Positions 1 to 14,900 are shown, counted from the stretch's first letter. The stretch: 64,000 nucleotides of DNA from Owenia fusiformis (GCA_903813345.2 CAIIXF020000011.1:34650166-34714165); one strand, 5' to 3'. The notes: generated by a model not told the origin, from the letters alone. Numbers and translations: made by a program.

Positions 1-97
1 TGTGCCATTTTTGTGTCACCTGCACTAAATATACAATAAGACAATAACATGTTTATGTTAAAATCAGAGCTACTAAGTTTGATTTTTGTTTTATTAG

Positions 98-2997
98 CTA
101 ACCGACCAGTTGTATGTGGCCCTGTTGACACAGTTAGTGCTGCGATACAAGAGAATTTCATGATCAGTCAGCCATCTTGTTTTCACATCATCGAGACCAT
201 ATGTTCGGATAGAGATGATGATTTAGACTGCATAATTGAACCAGGAAATCCCCAATCTGAAGAGTATGAAGACAGTTTTGTATTAGAACCATTCCAGTTT
301 GGGAACTTTGAATGGTGCCTTGGCCTTCAGGAAAGTACTATGTTTGATAGGGAGAGAATCTCTCAGTTAAAGGTTAGTTTTCCACAGGTGTCTTATTTTA
401 ACAATTACCATCCCTATCTCTAACTCTATCATGCTAATGATATGTAATCCCCATGAAGGGTTGATACACTGTTACAGCTATTCAGAATTTGAAGTCAAAA
501 TTCAAATTCAAAAGTTAAAATTGTTACACTTTTTATATAACCAGGTGACCATTTTGTCATGTTTAAGTGCCACGTCTATAAAAGGTGCCTTCCCATATAA
601 GGAATGTCATATTAAGTCAAACCAGTAATACCATGTACCAAGAAATGCTTCAAAAGATTACATTCAAATTCAAACTCCCATGAAATGGCCATGGACATGA
701 AATTTAAGCCTGAAGTAAAACCATTTGCAATAGTCATGCACATAAGCTCATTAAGATGATGTACATTCTAACCTACTCAATGGATTTATTGGTGATTTTT
801 AGGGAAAGGTGACTTGTACAGAAAGGAACAGCATACAAAAGTATAGTGACAGTTACACAGTGCTGTTGAATATCCTTGATGTTAACGACAATACGCCTCA
901 GTTCTTGAATGAGCCATATGATTGGATGGTTGGTGAGCTGTCAATAGGGGACAAGTTTGTGGTTCAGGCAATAGATAGAGATGCGGGAAACAATGGCACT
1001 GTTGTGTATTCATTCAGTAAGTATGACTCAATATCAAGCCCTGTTGCAAAGGGAGGATTTACTTCTCAAAAATTCCAGGGGAGCTCATATTTGACAACTT
1101 TTGACAATGGTGGACAGACTTATAATATTCTAGTGTTTCAAATAACTAATTTATATTGTTATGTGCACTATAGATGGCAGTTATGATAAATGGACTCCCT
1201 TTCGATGCATCATTAGAAACATTTTGGGTCTGTGCTGCCATCTTTATGAACATTCTTTCTGTCGTAAAAGGCCTATGATTTGAAACATTAAACTCTTATG
1301 ATGTCTATTGAATGTTTATTTAATTTCTTTTATTTGCAAAGATGGCAGATAAATTGAATTACATATCAGTCAACTTTGTACTTGTAATTATCCTACCGAA
1401 CAAAGTTCAAGGAGGATACTGAAAAGCTTTTAGTCCATCTGTTTGTCTCCTGTCGGTCAGGAGCGCAGCGTGAGAAGAAATTTTCAAGATGACAGCTGAA
1501 TTTTTAAATGGCTGACATTTTGCGTAAAAACATAATTCAAATACCAGTGGACAGATTTGATTCAAATTCTATATGCTGATGCCAATATCTGCTAAAAAAA
1601 TTCAAGATGGTTGCTATTTTTTCAAAATGGCCAACATTTGGTGTTAAAGATGCATAAAAAACATAATCTTTGATAACTCAGTTACCAATGAATGGATTTG
1701 GTTCAAATTTTTTATGCTGATACTAAAGGACAAAGGAGCTCTGTTCAAGATGGCCGCAATATATCAAAACGTGTTCTGTTCGATGGGATTTGCTAATCTG
1801 TGGAGTTGCTGTTTTCTAGTTATTATTTGCATGTACCTTGAGTTAAATGTGGACTTTAGAAACCAATGTGTCAATGATAATGATAACATACCACTTAATA
1901 AAAGATATAGATGTAGTATTCTTGTCACTTTGGAATCTCTCAGGCACAACACCTTCATGTATTTCATAACATAAAAATACTTCCCATCAAGTCATTCTCC
2001 CTCCTCAAAATGTCACACTAATATATATAAGAAACCCTAAAATCTGTAAATAAAAATGACAAAATTCTGAAATGTTGCTCAAAAAGTTTTAAAAACTGAG
2101 ATGTTGCACTAGAAATAACAAAAAAAGTCCCAAGTCCTAAGTTTAAAAAGTCAAAGGAGAATGCCGTATGTCTTATCTATTCTATTTAATCAGGTGCAAT
2201 ATTTCGACTTTACCATTTCTGCCTTTTAAGGAAATCCTTAAGAGGTGCTTTGTTTTTTCCTAATTTTCATAATTCGTGATGTTTTACAATTGTCATGTTT
2301 GTGAGTTCATTTTCAACTGAGTGCATACCCTCCAATGATCAAGAGCTCATGAAAGTAATTTCAGAAAAAATATTGATGTTTTTCAAAAAAATAATACACA
2401 TCTCTTTTTCATGATTATCCAGATTTGGCAGTCATACAAGCCGAAGATAACACCCTAAATGATATAGGAAAAAATGAATCAATAAGATCGCGATGTACAT
2501 TCATTTTCGTGAAAAGTGTGCTTAGTAACTTACTTCTCATCACAATATTCAAAATTCATATGCAAAATTCATTTGCACCCAATGGAAAATTCATTTGCAC
2601 CCAGTTAAAAATTCATTTGCACCCAATTTAGAATATTGAAATCATGGACTTCATGTTAAAATTCAAAAAACTTCGATTATATCTTACAACTTTCATGGAA
2701 AAGGTAATATGAGCATTTTGCACTATGCTAAAAAAACCTTCAGACCACTGTTACTGTATGTTTATTGTAAATACATCAATTAACCTAATTAAAGTATCAA
2801 TATATACAACGAGAGATGATCGTTCCAGTTCCATGCTAATATAATATAGAATTCAATAACAAACTGTTATTTTTGCAGGTGAAACAAATAGTAATTATTT
2901 GATGGATCGATTTATGGTGAATTCTACAAATGGCAGTATTACACTGGTGAAAAGGCTAGATGCAACCCTGGGAACATCATACACCATCACGATACAG
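98..2997 (+). CDS. Adhesion GPCR exons 1-3: cadherin repeats 1-2
   Basis: Exons are 98-372, 803-1016 and 2879-2997. Exon 1 has no strict calcium motif but contains the acidic turn [10 protein letters not shown] and ends [10 protein letters not shown], the position of the usual DRE cadherin motif. Exon 2 completes that repeat with [10 protein letters not shown], a textbook DxNDN linker, and opens the next with [10 protein letters not shown]. Exon 3 supplies the [12 protein letters not shown] and [14 protein letters not shown] strands. Splice sites are clean: TTAAAG/GTTAGT, TTCA/GTAAGT and CAG/GTATGG. The following intron is about 25 kb and contains two antisense genes. Confidence 0.9.
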
Positions 2998-5900
2998 GTA
3001 TGGAGCTTTTTTGTTAGTATGATATAGGTGTCCGTGGTGGATATGGGGCCAGGGGAGGACCCCCTCCCATTGGTGGGCCCCAAAAAATAAATTTAGGGCC
3101 CAAAATCTGCTCCTTCCCACATAAATTAGGCAATTTACCAAATGAACTGGCATTATTGGGCATTATTTTTATTTAACTAATTATTGCTTACTTTTAAAAA
3201 ATTAGGCCCACATTTTCAGATTTTGGGGCCCAACAATTCAAAATAGGGGCCCAAAATTTTCAGGTCTGCCCCTGGGTGTGCAATTTAGTTTAGGAGGCCT
3301 CGGATTATTGTTAGGTAGATTGGCATAACTTATAAGGAATGGCCATGGCCTTCTTTGATGAGGTGAACCTATATTAAGAGAATACATGTATACTACCTTG
3401 TATACTACCTCAGTAGTCTCCCCAGAATTAAAGCAAGTGGGCGTAGCACCCACCTGAGATTTTGAAAAGAGCCTAGCACCCACCTGAAAATCCATTGCAC
3501 CCACTTAGAAATGGGAAAAATTATGAAAAATGGGCATATTTTCACTAAGTTTGGGCTGATTTGTGAATAAGAGAATTTTGCACCCACCTGAGAAAAAATC
3601 CTGGGGAGATCATTGCTACCTGGTTCGATAATGTGAGTCTATATTATTTAGGTGAGCCTAGTTTATTAAGGTGACCATTGTGAACCTTTTTTATTAAGGG
3701 AGCATTGTTTATTAAGAAAGCATTGTTTATTAAGTTGAACACAATTTATTAAGGTGAGCCTAGTGTATTAAGATGGGCACATTTCATTAAGATAGACATT
3801 GCTAATTTCTTTTTTGCACAAAATGACTGTTTGGACTGTAAAAGGTCAAATTGATTAACTAGTTTTTTAGCCAAGTTTCTAAATTGACTATGCCTTTCTA
3901 AAAATGAAACTGAAATGATAACATAAAATTGCATTGTGTTTCATGAAAATATCTTTATAAAATGGAAGTTGGGGACATTCGCCAGACCCATAATATGTGA
4001 AATTCATTCACACAAATAACTTATACTCTGCCTACCTTAATGTTTGTTAGACTTATATGAATATGTTTTTATAAAGTACATGTATGAGTTGATCGTGAAT
4101 TTGATTGGATTAAAAAATAGGTTAATTGTGATTAAGATGGTGTTTACTGTTCTGCATAACTGCATACATAGAATTTCAGAGAGACATATCACATGAACTT
4201 GGGTTATTTATTTACTACTTTATTTATTTTTCCTGTTTGTATTCTAAAATATGTGACAATAATGTTTACGAAGGAATTAAACTTAAATTACACGTATAAT
4301 GACAAAAAATAAAATTTTGGGGATTTTTCATATGTTATTTATTTCGCATTTATTAAAAATGCCATTCCGAAATGTCAATGATAAGACATTTCAAACAATA
4401 GTAATAACTTAATAAATATAAACATTTTTGTGGTATACATACCATACGTCATTATTTTACAAAATAATTTTGAATGTGCATAAACATTAACAGGACGTGT
4501 CTATGTATCAATATTTGTGGAAAAACATATTTGATTTTGTTTTGATCTTGTCCCCCTCCATACATTAAGATTATTTCATTTGATATTAGAACAAAAATAA
4601 ATATCTATAAAAAACTAACTATATTTTTCCACAACTTTTGACTTGTGTATTTAGATTTGTTCCTGTGTACTTTTAACCTGTCTGCACTTTATAGAGCATT
4701 TCTAAATAGGGTATTAGTATTACTCAACATTGTAACATAAAATTGTTGGCACGGAAACAATGTCTGGAGTTTTCAGTGTCACGTTTCCTGTTAAGCTTTA
4801 CAATTTGTTGAAAACATGTTTTTAAAGTCCTCTTTATTTCATTGAACATGTAATGTGAAATTTCTAGGTCTATATTGAACAGAAATTTTAATAATTTTTT
4901 CGTATTGATTTTTTGTGATCGTAGCCTGCGGGTTTCGTTTCAATTTTACCCTTTGTGCATTTTCATTTATGTTGTGTTATCTTAGAATGAAATTAGTTTG
5001 ATCAAAGTTATGTCACAAGTGCATTATTAAATATCTCTTTATATTAATACATATATTTTAGTTCATTTTTTATTACTTCATTTCTAATAAATAAATTATC
5101 ACTTTTAATTTACAAGATGTAGATAACATTTTAAATGTCTTTTGAGTCTTTATGTGAAGTCTCTTTCACCGGGTCCTAAGACATTACAAATAGATGGCTC
5201 TCACCGTGGCTCTATACTATGTAATGTTCCCGAAGATTTATCTCTGTAAGCCATGTCATGAATGGCTTCAGAGTAGGGCGTGTCTCCCTGGCAACCATAT
5301 TCTTAATCTCCCCGGCAACCATGTTGTTTTGGATTTTTCCAGAGGTCCCTATGTGAAATGAAGGCCATATGTATGCTTTAGTATATTCTTCAGTTGGAGA
5401 AGTGAGATTTCAATGATGTCATATCGTAGTGATGTCAGCTGACTCCACTTTTCATAGGTTCCAATGTTAAATCTAAATGCCATGCTTATTGTGGGTATTC
5501 TCATTTCTTCTCAGCTTAAGCCATCAGTTGATCTGGATAGTCGAAAGATGTTTGAGAGATGATGGTGGTGATGAGATTGCGTGTTTGTAGTTGGGTGACA
5601 AGACGCTTTAAATTCTTGCACACTGCATTGTTTTCTACAACATTGTTTCATAAAGGAATGTTCCTGAGTGTGTGTTAGATGTGCTGGTTCAGAACCTGCA
5701 AATAAAAATTATTAAATGATTATTTCTTGCAGAATAGCCAGAATTGTCTCAATACTATAATATTTAGGCTTCTGGATGTATAACTGCCTGTAATGTCACC
5801 ACCAACTGCCTAAATGTAATGTCACCACCGCGAAGTGGTGATATATTGTTTCAACCACCATTTTTTGTGACATCAACATCTGTCACAAAAATCTGTAACA

Positions 5901-8900
5901 AGTGTTACAGTTTTCCAAGTAGTGATATTTGTCACATTTTAAATAACCTCTGCTTATGTTTTATATTAAAAATCTTATTGTTAATTACATTCTCTAGGTT
6001 TTTTTGACTAGTTTTATTTTCTACTATAAATTTTTAAGTATTATTACTTTTGAATACAAATTATTTACATAGTACTTTGTATATTTATATTATTATCTTA
6101 TAATGGCAATTAATGTAAGCAAGATGAATTCAAAAAAATATTTATTTAATTTTAAAATAAAAAAAACAAAGTTCTCACTTACCCAACATGAATTGACAGA
6201 TCATATTTCTAACTTGTCTAATATTTCTTCTGCAACTATTATGTTGAGCCTCTTGGTGTTTATGAAACGGTCTTCCTTCTGTCATTTGCAACATAACAAT
6301 GATGAGACAAATTCCTCCGAAAATTATGACCTTCATATCTACCGGCAGCAGAGGTTTGTGCCTCGTGTGAAACTTATGACTCAAGTTGCGCAGAGTTACA
6401 TGTATCAGCCCAAATATAGGTCTCTTAAAGTGTATACGTGAATTTGTAATCTTATTATAGCTCTATTTGAATATATTGTTTTCAGAAGGTGTGTAGGATG
6501 TTCTAAATCAGAATAACAAGTGTGAAGAAAGGGGTCCTCTCAAAAATATTTTGAGTGCAAGTACACTCATTTTATTTCATCCAGAAATGCAAAATGAGTG
6601 CAAATGTCCTCAAATGTTCAAAGATTCAATTTGATTTCTTTATTACTTGTCTTCCTCATACTTTGGCAAGTGTCGGGGTAGAGATGACAAAGCCGTATAA
6701 ATGCTTTATTTTAAATAGAAATAGAGATTTCAAGTCAAATGATTTAACATGTTTAAATGATTTATTTCACTTACAGATTTGAATTCAGATGTTGTGAAGT
6801 ATAAAGTATAAGATGGGTGTCACCTGGGTGTGTACTTTGATATATTAAGAGTTTGGCCTAGATTTTGATATATTCCCCTCTCTGATATTTAAATTGTGTC
6901 AAAACAAGTTGTTTATGAAAAAGTTGGGCATTTCAACAATCCAAACTGATTGCCCTTGGGTGAAATGGCATGGTGTTAAATTTCAAATATTTTGCGAGTA
7001 GAGTGGAAAAAATAAAGAATGAAGTATTATGATATGGAGATATTAAACTAAACTCTGCAGAAATGATAGAAACTCTGGATTGTGAAATGTTAGAGGAGAA
7101 TGAATGGAATGAACTTAATTGAGATTTTTTTCTGAGACACTTGGACATTTGAATGTGATTTTATTTGTTCAAACAATAGATCTAGCTATTGTTGACTTTA
7201 AAGATGCCATAGAATTGAGATAGCACATTTAAATAGAACATGCTGCATGGAACTTGAAGGGCCATTTGATTATTTGATTAATTGGATAAAATAATTTCAA
7301 TTTCATTCTGATATTATGGAGTACTCTTGAAATATGTAGATTTCAAATTAAAAATATTCTTTTCTGTAAACTAAATGATCCAGCCTGGCCTATTTAGGAG
7401 TTTTTTTCTGTCCCTAATTTGAATTTTAAAGTTTAATGACATTTAGATCTAGATCCTTAAAGAGTTTTGCTTTGTCATGGTCTGTAAATATTATCTTTTT
7501 CAAACCGTTTTTTCTCTTAAATTGAATTCATTATCTTTATCTTTGATATCAGGTGTTGAGAATAAGAAATTGACACTATCAAATTGTCAATATTTTTGTG
7601 TCCCATATTTATTTTAGATTTTAATGACATTTATATCATTAATATTAAGATCCTTAACCATTTTGCTTTGTTATAATTTGTATCTTTATCGTGTCATATT
7701 TATCCTCCAATTGTTATTTTATTTTATCAGGATTGTATTTTCCTGTAACCTTTGATCTTTATTACCTGTTGAGATTTATGCATTATCAAATAGTCAATAT
7801 TTTTGTGTCCTATATTCTGATTTTAGAGTTAAATAATTTAAACATTTTGCATTGCTATTGGTGGATGTTGTAATTTGTTAATATGATCTTCTTTATCATA
7901 TAATTTTTATCCTTAAATAGTTTATTTTATCAGAATGATTTTTTGCTGGAATATTTGATCTTTAGCATCCCATGCTGAGATTTTGAAATTGACATTAATC
8001 TAATTAGAAAACGATCCAAAAAACAATAATTTTTCATATGACAAGGTAAAGTGTCTTATTTATCATAATATATAATTATTATTTTCATGTATATTTACAG
8101 AGCATGTGCCTCTTGTGTGATAAATTTTCATTGCCAAATTTTGGGTGTAAAAGTCCTCTGTTAATTTGATAAGAATTTATATAAGTGAAGACCCCATACC
8201 CTGATTCTTAATCAGAGACTCTTATTATAGCAGATAAGATAAGATCTTCATAAATTAGAAAAAGTTTTTTTCATCCTTTTATGCATCCTCCTAAGCAGGT
8301 ATCCAGAATCCGTACCTCCTTCTTCCCCCTGCTATAACCAATTTGGAAGCGCCCGATTAAACTGAATCACGTGATCTTATTATGCGCAATGACTTATACA
8401 TGATTTCTGTCACAGTTTTGCGACATCCAATCAGATTGCGAGTTCTTAATCGGGGAAAGGCTAACTGCTTATCGCAGGGGGTAAAAAGAAAGAATATATT
8501 CTGGATTTTGAAGCCCTGTGATCGGAGGATGCCTTTTATGAGGCTTTCAATGTGAAACATATACAAGCTTCTTATTTGCAGAAAATGTAATGGTGATTGA
8601 CAGACTACATATTTTAATTAGATATAGGCTATAGAATTATCTATAATTCAGAGAGGGCAAAGGAATACTCTAGCATAGGGTAGATGTACTCTATCTTTGA
8701 TATCCAGGCACCAAGATTGCCAGGGGTAGTTCAGTGCAAGGCTTCGAGAAATGGACTCTTCAAATGAGACAATCTTATGTTCATTGAGGCAATCACTCTT
8801 TTCATTGAGACAACTGATCTTTCCACTGAGACAACCCACTTTTCATTGAGGCAACCCCTTTATTTTTTGAGGCAACCAATCTACAGTATTGTGATTTTCA

Positions 8901-11900
8901 GGCAATTTGCAGTCAATTTTTATGTCACCAGCACAAGTTTTATGGTCTACAACTTTTTGTGGATGGTGTTCATCATTTGATGGTTGGTGGTTAATAATCG
9001 GCGGTCAGTTTTCAGTGTCTGTAACAAATGGAACAGTTTTCCCTGAATTTTTGCTATATTATATTTCAAGAAATAATTTGTCAAAATTTTCAGGGTGATA
9101 TCTGATGGAGCTCACATGAGCCCCCCCCCCCCCCTCCTAGCTCCCACTGCTACTGCACTTGGTAGTTATTTAGGTTAACCGGCTCTTCACATTGTTTTTA
9201 GCTCAAATAGTTTCAAAACACTTATATCTCCTATGGCCTTTAATGACATGACATGATGACTATAAGTAGGTTTGAGGTTGGAGTTTTGAAATAATCAAAG
9301 GACATTGTACTTTAGCTATTATTAGCTGATTAAGTTAATTTTATCTCTCGCTCTTCATTTTATTTTTATCTTCACATCTTGAGGTATCGTTTTATGACAC
9401 CTCCAAATGCTATCATGAACTTTGAGAAAGAGGCCAATGCCATCTTAAGAGACCATTGACACAATAGGATTTTCCAGTCAAGTCTAGGGACATTTCTCTT
9501 CAAAATTATATACTTACATGTACATGCTAGAGGCTTCATAATTGTTGGATCCAAAGTCTGTACTATCCAACACGCTTTAGATAAATCAGAATGAATCAGA
9601 GGATTCTAAATATGTCAAATAAAGTCATCTTCTGAGATTTGTATGTAATATTGTTGTAAGTATATAATTAAACCCACTGAATTCTTGGCCATCTATTGAC
9701 AGTCTTTTAGGCCATTAGATTAGAACACATTTGGGTCAGCCATCTTGAATCAGGGAAATTCCTCAATGCATCCTACCAATACATTATTTTAGGAAGATTC
9801 TCTGGTAGAATCAACAATAGGGATCAAATGACCATAACCAGGAATGAGACAGGTCAAGTGACTGCCTCACCAAAATTTGGCAGAACCTCAGTTTTGCCTC
9901 ATCAGTTTAAATTTGCCTCACCTATTAATGGATCATGGGTACACCTACAGCACACCAAAATTGACTCAATTTCAGAATCTTTTCAGCTTATATCATTCTT
10001 TGTCAAGCCTTGATATTGAAAACATAATTATCATATCATTGAATCTCTGTATTATGATTGGGCATTGTAATGTCATGTGATCAAAAATGTGGCGATATAG
10101 TTCTCACCTCCCTTAATATTTGGATTGTTAAATGACACATTGCCCTGCGTTGGTGTTTTTTGGGATGTGTCTAACACACTTTTGTAAATGTTTGTATTAA
10201 CTTGGCAGGTGGTGACATTTTGACAGTTAATAACTTGTTTTTATATTTGTTTTACCTATTTGATCATTTAATGTAGTACATATCAATAAAATAAACACAT
10301 TTTGTACATACTTGGTTAACACCCCTTTGAACAAAATTGGAAATTTGCCTCTTGTGAAAGGGTTGGTAGATCAATATCAATATCCTATTATTCAGATATA
10401 TGTAAGATAATTGTGTCTGGTAAATGGGATGTTGATGTTGATTTGCCATATTCGTAGAAATCAGAAAATAAACAAATAAAATAGCTCCCATCAAGTTATT
10501 CCAACATATACATGTGTATAGAACTAAATATTATCAAGGGGTTTCAGTCTTATTTTTAAATACTTAGTAATGGGTGTCCAAATATTGACAGATAAAAAGA
10601 AGTGAAGTTATAGTAACATTTGAAAATGTTGATTTATCATTCAGTTCGAAATCAACATTTTCCATTTTTTGCCAATGGAATCTTCATTCACCTCTTTCCC
10701 CTCAAAATATTTACTCTGTTCTTTCACAAATGTTGACATTTGGTTAAATATTTTTGAAACCAAAAAGTATTTTGACTTTGATAAAACAAAATTCAGGATG
10801 TTGCTTCAAAAATGTTTAAGATAGAATATATTAATAAATACAACAAACTAAGAACTGAACAATATTAAATCTTGTAGTAAAACATGCTAGTAACATAAAA
10901 AATATTCTTATATCACCAGCTAGAATCCGTAACACATGTGACAATATGAATGCCAGTCACAACAAATGGTAACTGTAACAATAAGTTACCATTCCTGGTG
11001 GTGACATAATAAAATTGAAAAATTAACTTTATGTCCTGCATTGCTAAATCACATTTTTAGTTTTTTATTTCATCAAAATACAACTGTACTTATTTTGTGT
11101 TGCAAAACGTAAAAAGAGCCATCTATTTAAAATTTTCAATGTTCTTCAATTGGCCAAATTGTCAATGTGCTATATAGATGGATAAATAGATGGCAGCATG
11201 TATGGGTGGATTATGGTTTAAACTTGGGATCAAAAGATTTGGTCGTTGTGACGGAGCATGGTATTTTTCATGGAAACACTAAGATAACTTCACAATCTAT
11301 TTTTTAACTCAAATGTTTTGTTTTACCAAAGACAATTACGCTCCATGCAATGGATATATCATTTGTGGGTAGCCTACACTTCTGTTTGAAGTGCAATAAA
11401 GCTAGGAGTAAAAGCTATTGAAAACGACGCTAGAGTATCATTATCCAAAATGTACTATTGCTTTTTTAAATTTTTATTGGTTCGATAAAGTGTCATGATA
11501 ATATTTGCATATGTTTTCAGCATAACTTTGAAGGTATAAATAAGATCTGGATGTATTGGGTCTTTTTAATTTTTTTTTTTTATAAAAAGTAATGTTTAAA
11601 TTCCTTGTCTGCTGTGATGGAGCAGTTTCAAATGTGAAATACTTTTCATACATTTATCTCTCAGAATACTTGCCATATAATTTATGAAAGAGATATGACA
11701 CCTTCACTCATCTAAAGTGTAGTTTTAAAAGATATATTATAAATCTTAAATTCTTACAGTATCTCGAATATTTAGTTGCGTCCCATGGGCTCAATCCTCA
11801 TTGAAATGATTGGTTTAATTGTGTATCAATTGTGAAAAGCTCGCCATCTATATGACCTTAATATCATCAAACAAACATAAGACTTATGACAAGGAAATGA

Positions 11901-14900
11901 AGACAAGGACACTATACAGGGACACTACACAGGGACACTGCACTAATAGTACTTTTCATAACACTGCCCATTCTTTATTGGTATAAAATAATTAAATAAG
12001 TGATTGACCGCACATCAAGCATCAAGCAAATGTATTTTTATTGGTGATTATTACTTGAATTCTTTCTATTAAATACAATATAATGAGTTCATAAAACTAA
12101 ACTATTTTAAGATATATATTTAATTTACCATGACAAGTGTTTGTCTGTGTTTGATTAAATTTTTTTTTTTATTATGGGTGGACATACAAACACATAAACA
12201 TATTATATGAATGAAACTGTTGTTAATTGCTACTGTTCATGAGTTATGAATGCTTTATATATTCACATTTATAAATATGATAAATCTTTGAAACGCATAA
12301 AATAAAAAGATTTAGATTTATTTAAGATGTTAATACATTTGTAATACACAAAAAATAGAATTATTCTCAGAATTCATGCATCTTGTCGATGAGTGTATTC
12401 TTTATTGGACTCTGATTTCACCTTAGTAACAACCTTTCTGACATATGAAAAACTTTGTAGTGCCACAATTTTTGGCTGATGTACTTGTGAGCTGATTTGA
12501 GACATCATACTTCAGTGTGTAGCAATATGTGCCACCAGAGGTTCCGCTACCACTACTTTTTCCTCCTCCCGAAGATTTACCACCCTCTCCTCCTCCTAAA
12601 GATTTACCACTTTTTCCTCCTCCCGAAGATTTACCACCCTCTCCTCCTCCTGAAGATTTACCACCTTTTCCTCCTCCCGAAGATTTACCACCTTTTCCTC
12701 CTCCCGAAGATTTACCACCTGTTCCTTCCGTAGTATCATTAATAAATTCATAACATGTAGCTGCAAAAAATAAAACATTAATTGTTTGAGAGAAATGCAA
12801 GAACTGCAAAGAAAAAATTCATTGTTCAAAGCTCTCTATCTATTACAGAGAGGGTAATTTATACAGAAGTCGGTTGACTATGTGCAGAGGAAGGGTATCT
12901 ACTAGGGACAGTTGTTCACTAGAGAGTGTTCACTAAGGCAGGGTTTATACTGTACTTAGTAAGTAAAGGGAAATTAAAGGTGTTTTATTTTATAGTGTAT
13001 ATTTTATAGGGGTTTTAAGTAATTCTATTATACTCACGGTCACATGCAAAAGAGTATTTCACATATGCAGCACAAGACCAAAAGTATCTGTTCTGAATAT
13101 ATCCTAGAAAATAAAGACATAAACAGACCATATATTTTGGGAAAAAATTTTTTTGGGTTATTGAATTTGATTAATATTTTTATCTATATAGTTTAGATCA
13201 GCTATGTCAGTTCTGCACTTTCGCAAAACATTTTGAAAAACAATTTTGTCACAGTTCAACATTTAATAGAAACGTTTAAGATTTTGAATAATGTATTATA
13301 CCATAAAATGTTTATTCACATAAAAATGTGAAAAATATGATCTACTCAATTATTGATAATCATAATCATGAAAATTACATTAAAAATTTCATCATGTGGA
13401 TCTATCTGAAAGTCTGGGTTTTCCACTAAAGAGATTCATTTAGTAACCCTAGGTTACTTAACCCTAAACAAAAATGTTCACACTTACAGTACCTGAAAAA
13501 AAGATACTTTTAATTTTGACATTTTGATGACCTCCGGAGACCATCTTCAGAAAGTTTTGCTTTTAAAATTCTTTTTTGGTAAGTGTGAGAAGATTTTCGA
13601 GTTGTCTGATAAGTATTATGATGATAATGAGGCTATCAATAACAATTACCTGCATTCGAGATAAATTGATCAATATCATTATAGCAAGCATCATTGTTCC
13701 AGCGAACAAGATGTGCACCCTCCATCTGGCATATTGCCTCTGCTTGACTCCATGTTGCTTCAAATGTATCATAAATCTTCACACAGCCAACCTTTAATAA
13801 AAATTGGTGTTTCATATTTCATTAATTATCGACAAAGCCAACCTTTAACTAAAATTGATGTTTCATATTTTTTCACACAGCCAACCTTTATGTTTGATGT
13901 TACAGGGTGTCTAAAAAAAACAGGACCGTAAGAAAGTTGAATAACTCGGTCAATTTTGCATATTTTGCCTTGAAATTTCAGAATTATTTAGTTCATTCAA
14001 TGTGAATTTTGTTGTGAAAGTTTGATAATAATATACTAATTGAGTCAAAAACTACAGCTCCTTACAAAACATGCCCCAAATGTGCAAATCTCATCTCTAT
14101 GCACAATTCAATCCGGCGAACAAAGTTGTTGATGATCCTCCTACACACATGCCTTTCTGAATAAACAAGTTTGTTCCAAGGACATTTGCTACTGGGGCTT
14201 ACATCCTCCTGATAAAGTGTTACAGCATCCATTGCATTCTGAACAATGCACTGCCTGGGTGGCAATGAGGAAACATGGAATCATCAGTCCCTTTTGGTTC
14301 GAAGGTGACTGGGGACTTGCTATCACCATGAACAAGGACCAGTAAGTTCTCACCAAGTTTTGGAAGTCACTAAGCACCAGAAGGGACATCTAAGGAGATA
14401 ATTAAGCAGTGGTTTCAACAAGCCAATACCACCCCAACACTGCAAATGATATGCTGAAATGGTTTAGGCAATGCTTTGGTGGTCAGCTCATCAGTTGCAG
14501 AACGCAAACCATATGGGCAGCTCATTTGCCTGATCTAAATCCCCCAAATTTTTATCTTTGAGGATTTCTCGAAGCCAATGTGCATACTGACAGGCCCCTA
14601 ACAATCTTAAGAGGGCAATAACTACCCCAATATTTATCATCCACATTAATGTGTATAGGTAGGGGTCATTAACAACTTTGTTCGCAGGATTCGTTTGTGC
14701 ATAGAGAGAAGTGCCCACTTTGAGCATGTTTTGGAAAGGACTGTAGTTTTTGACACAATTAACAGATTATCATCAAACTTTCAGAACAAAATCCACATTG
14801 AATGAACTAAATAATTCTAAACTTTTTTACGGTCCTGTTTTTTTTGGACACCCTGTAAGAACAATATATGCGATACTAAAATTGCTCCAACCATTGAGTA

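Larger units (their letters stand above)
6930..12380. other. Receptor intron segment without a recognised gene
   Basis: AT-rich, with no convincing exon on either strand. It contains three diverged tandem units of about 200 bp (7425-8010), a palindromic element (8277-8539), a short repeat with 'cattgaggcaacc' words (8770-8880), copies of the GTCACCACC family and a poly-C tract at 9121. Confidence 0.45.

Noticed and set aside
2425-2631. Exon-like stretch after an AG in receptor intron 2
   Set aside because: It does not resemble a cadherin strand, and exons 2 and 3 join in phase without it.
6103-6441. Open frame of 112 codons on the + strand
   Set aside because: It is the antisense shadow of insulin-like exon 1; it has no domain and the spliced minus-strand reading explains the openness.
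9121-9135. Poly-C tracts (also about 42003 and 63960) as functional G-quadruplex sites
   Set aside because: Single homopolymer runs in repeats; no flanking pattern supports a function, and length may be a sequencing artefact.
10264-10494. Minus-strand frame with a hydrophobic start and a GTATGT donor-like site
   Set aside because: Considered as a second peptide gene, but it has no cysteine or processing pattern and no credible downstream exon.
12497-12753. Pro- or Leu-rich repeat frames (PPPEDLPP type) on the + strand
   Set aside because: They are the antisense of the GGKSSGGGK coding minisatellite; the minus frame joins properly to lectin exons.
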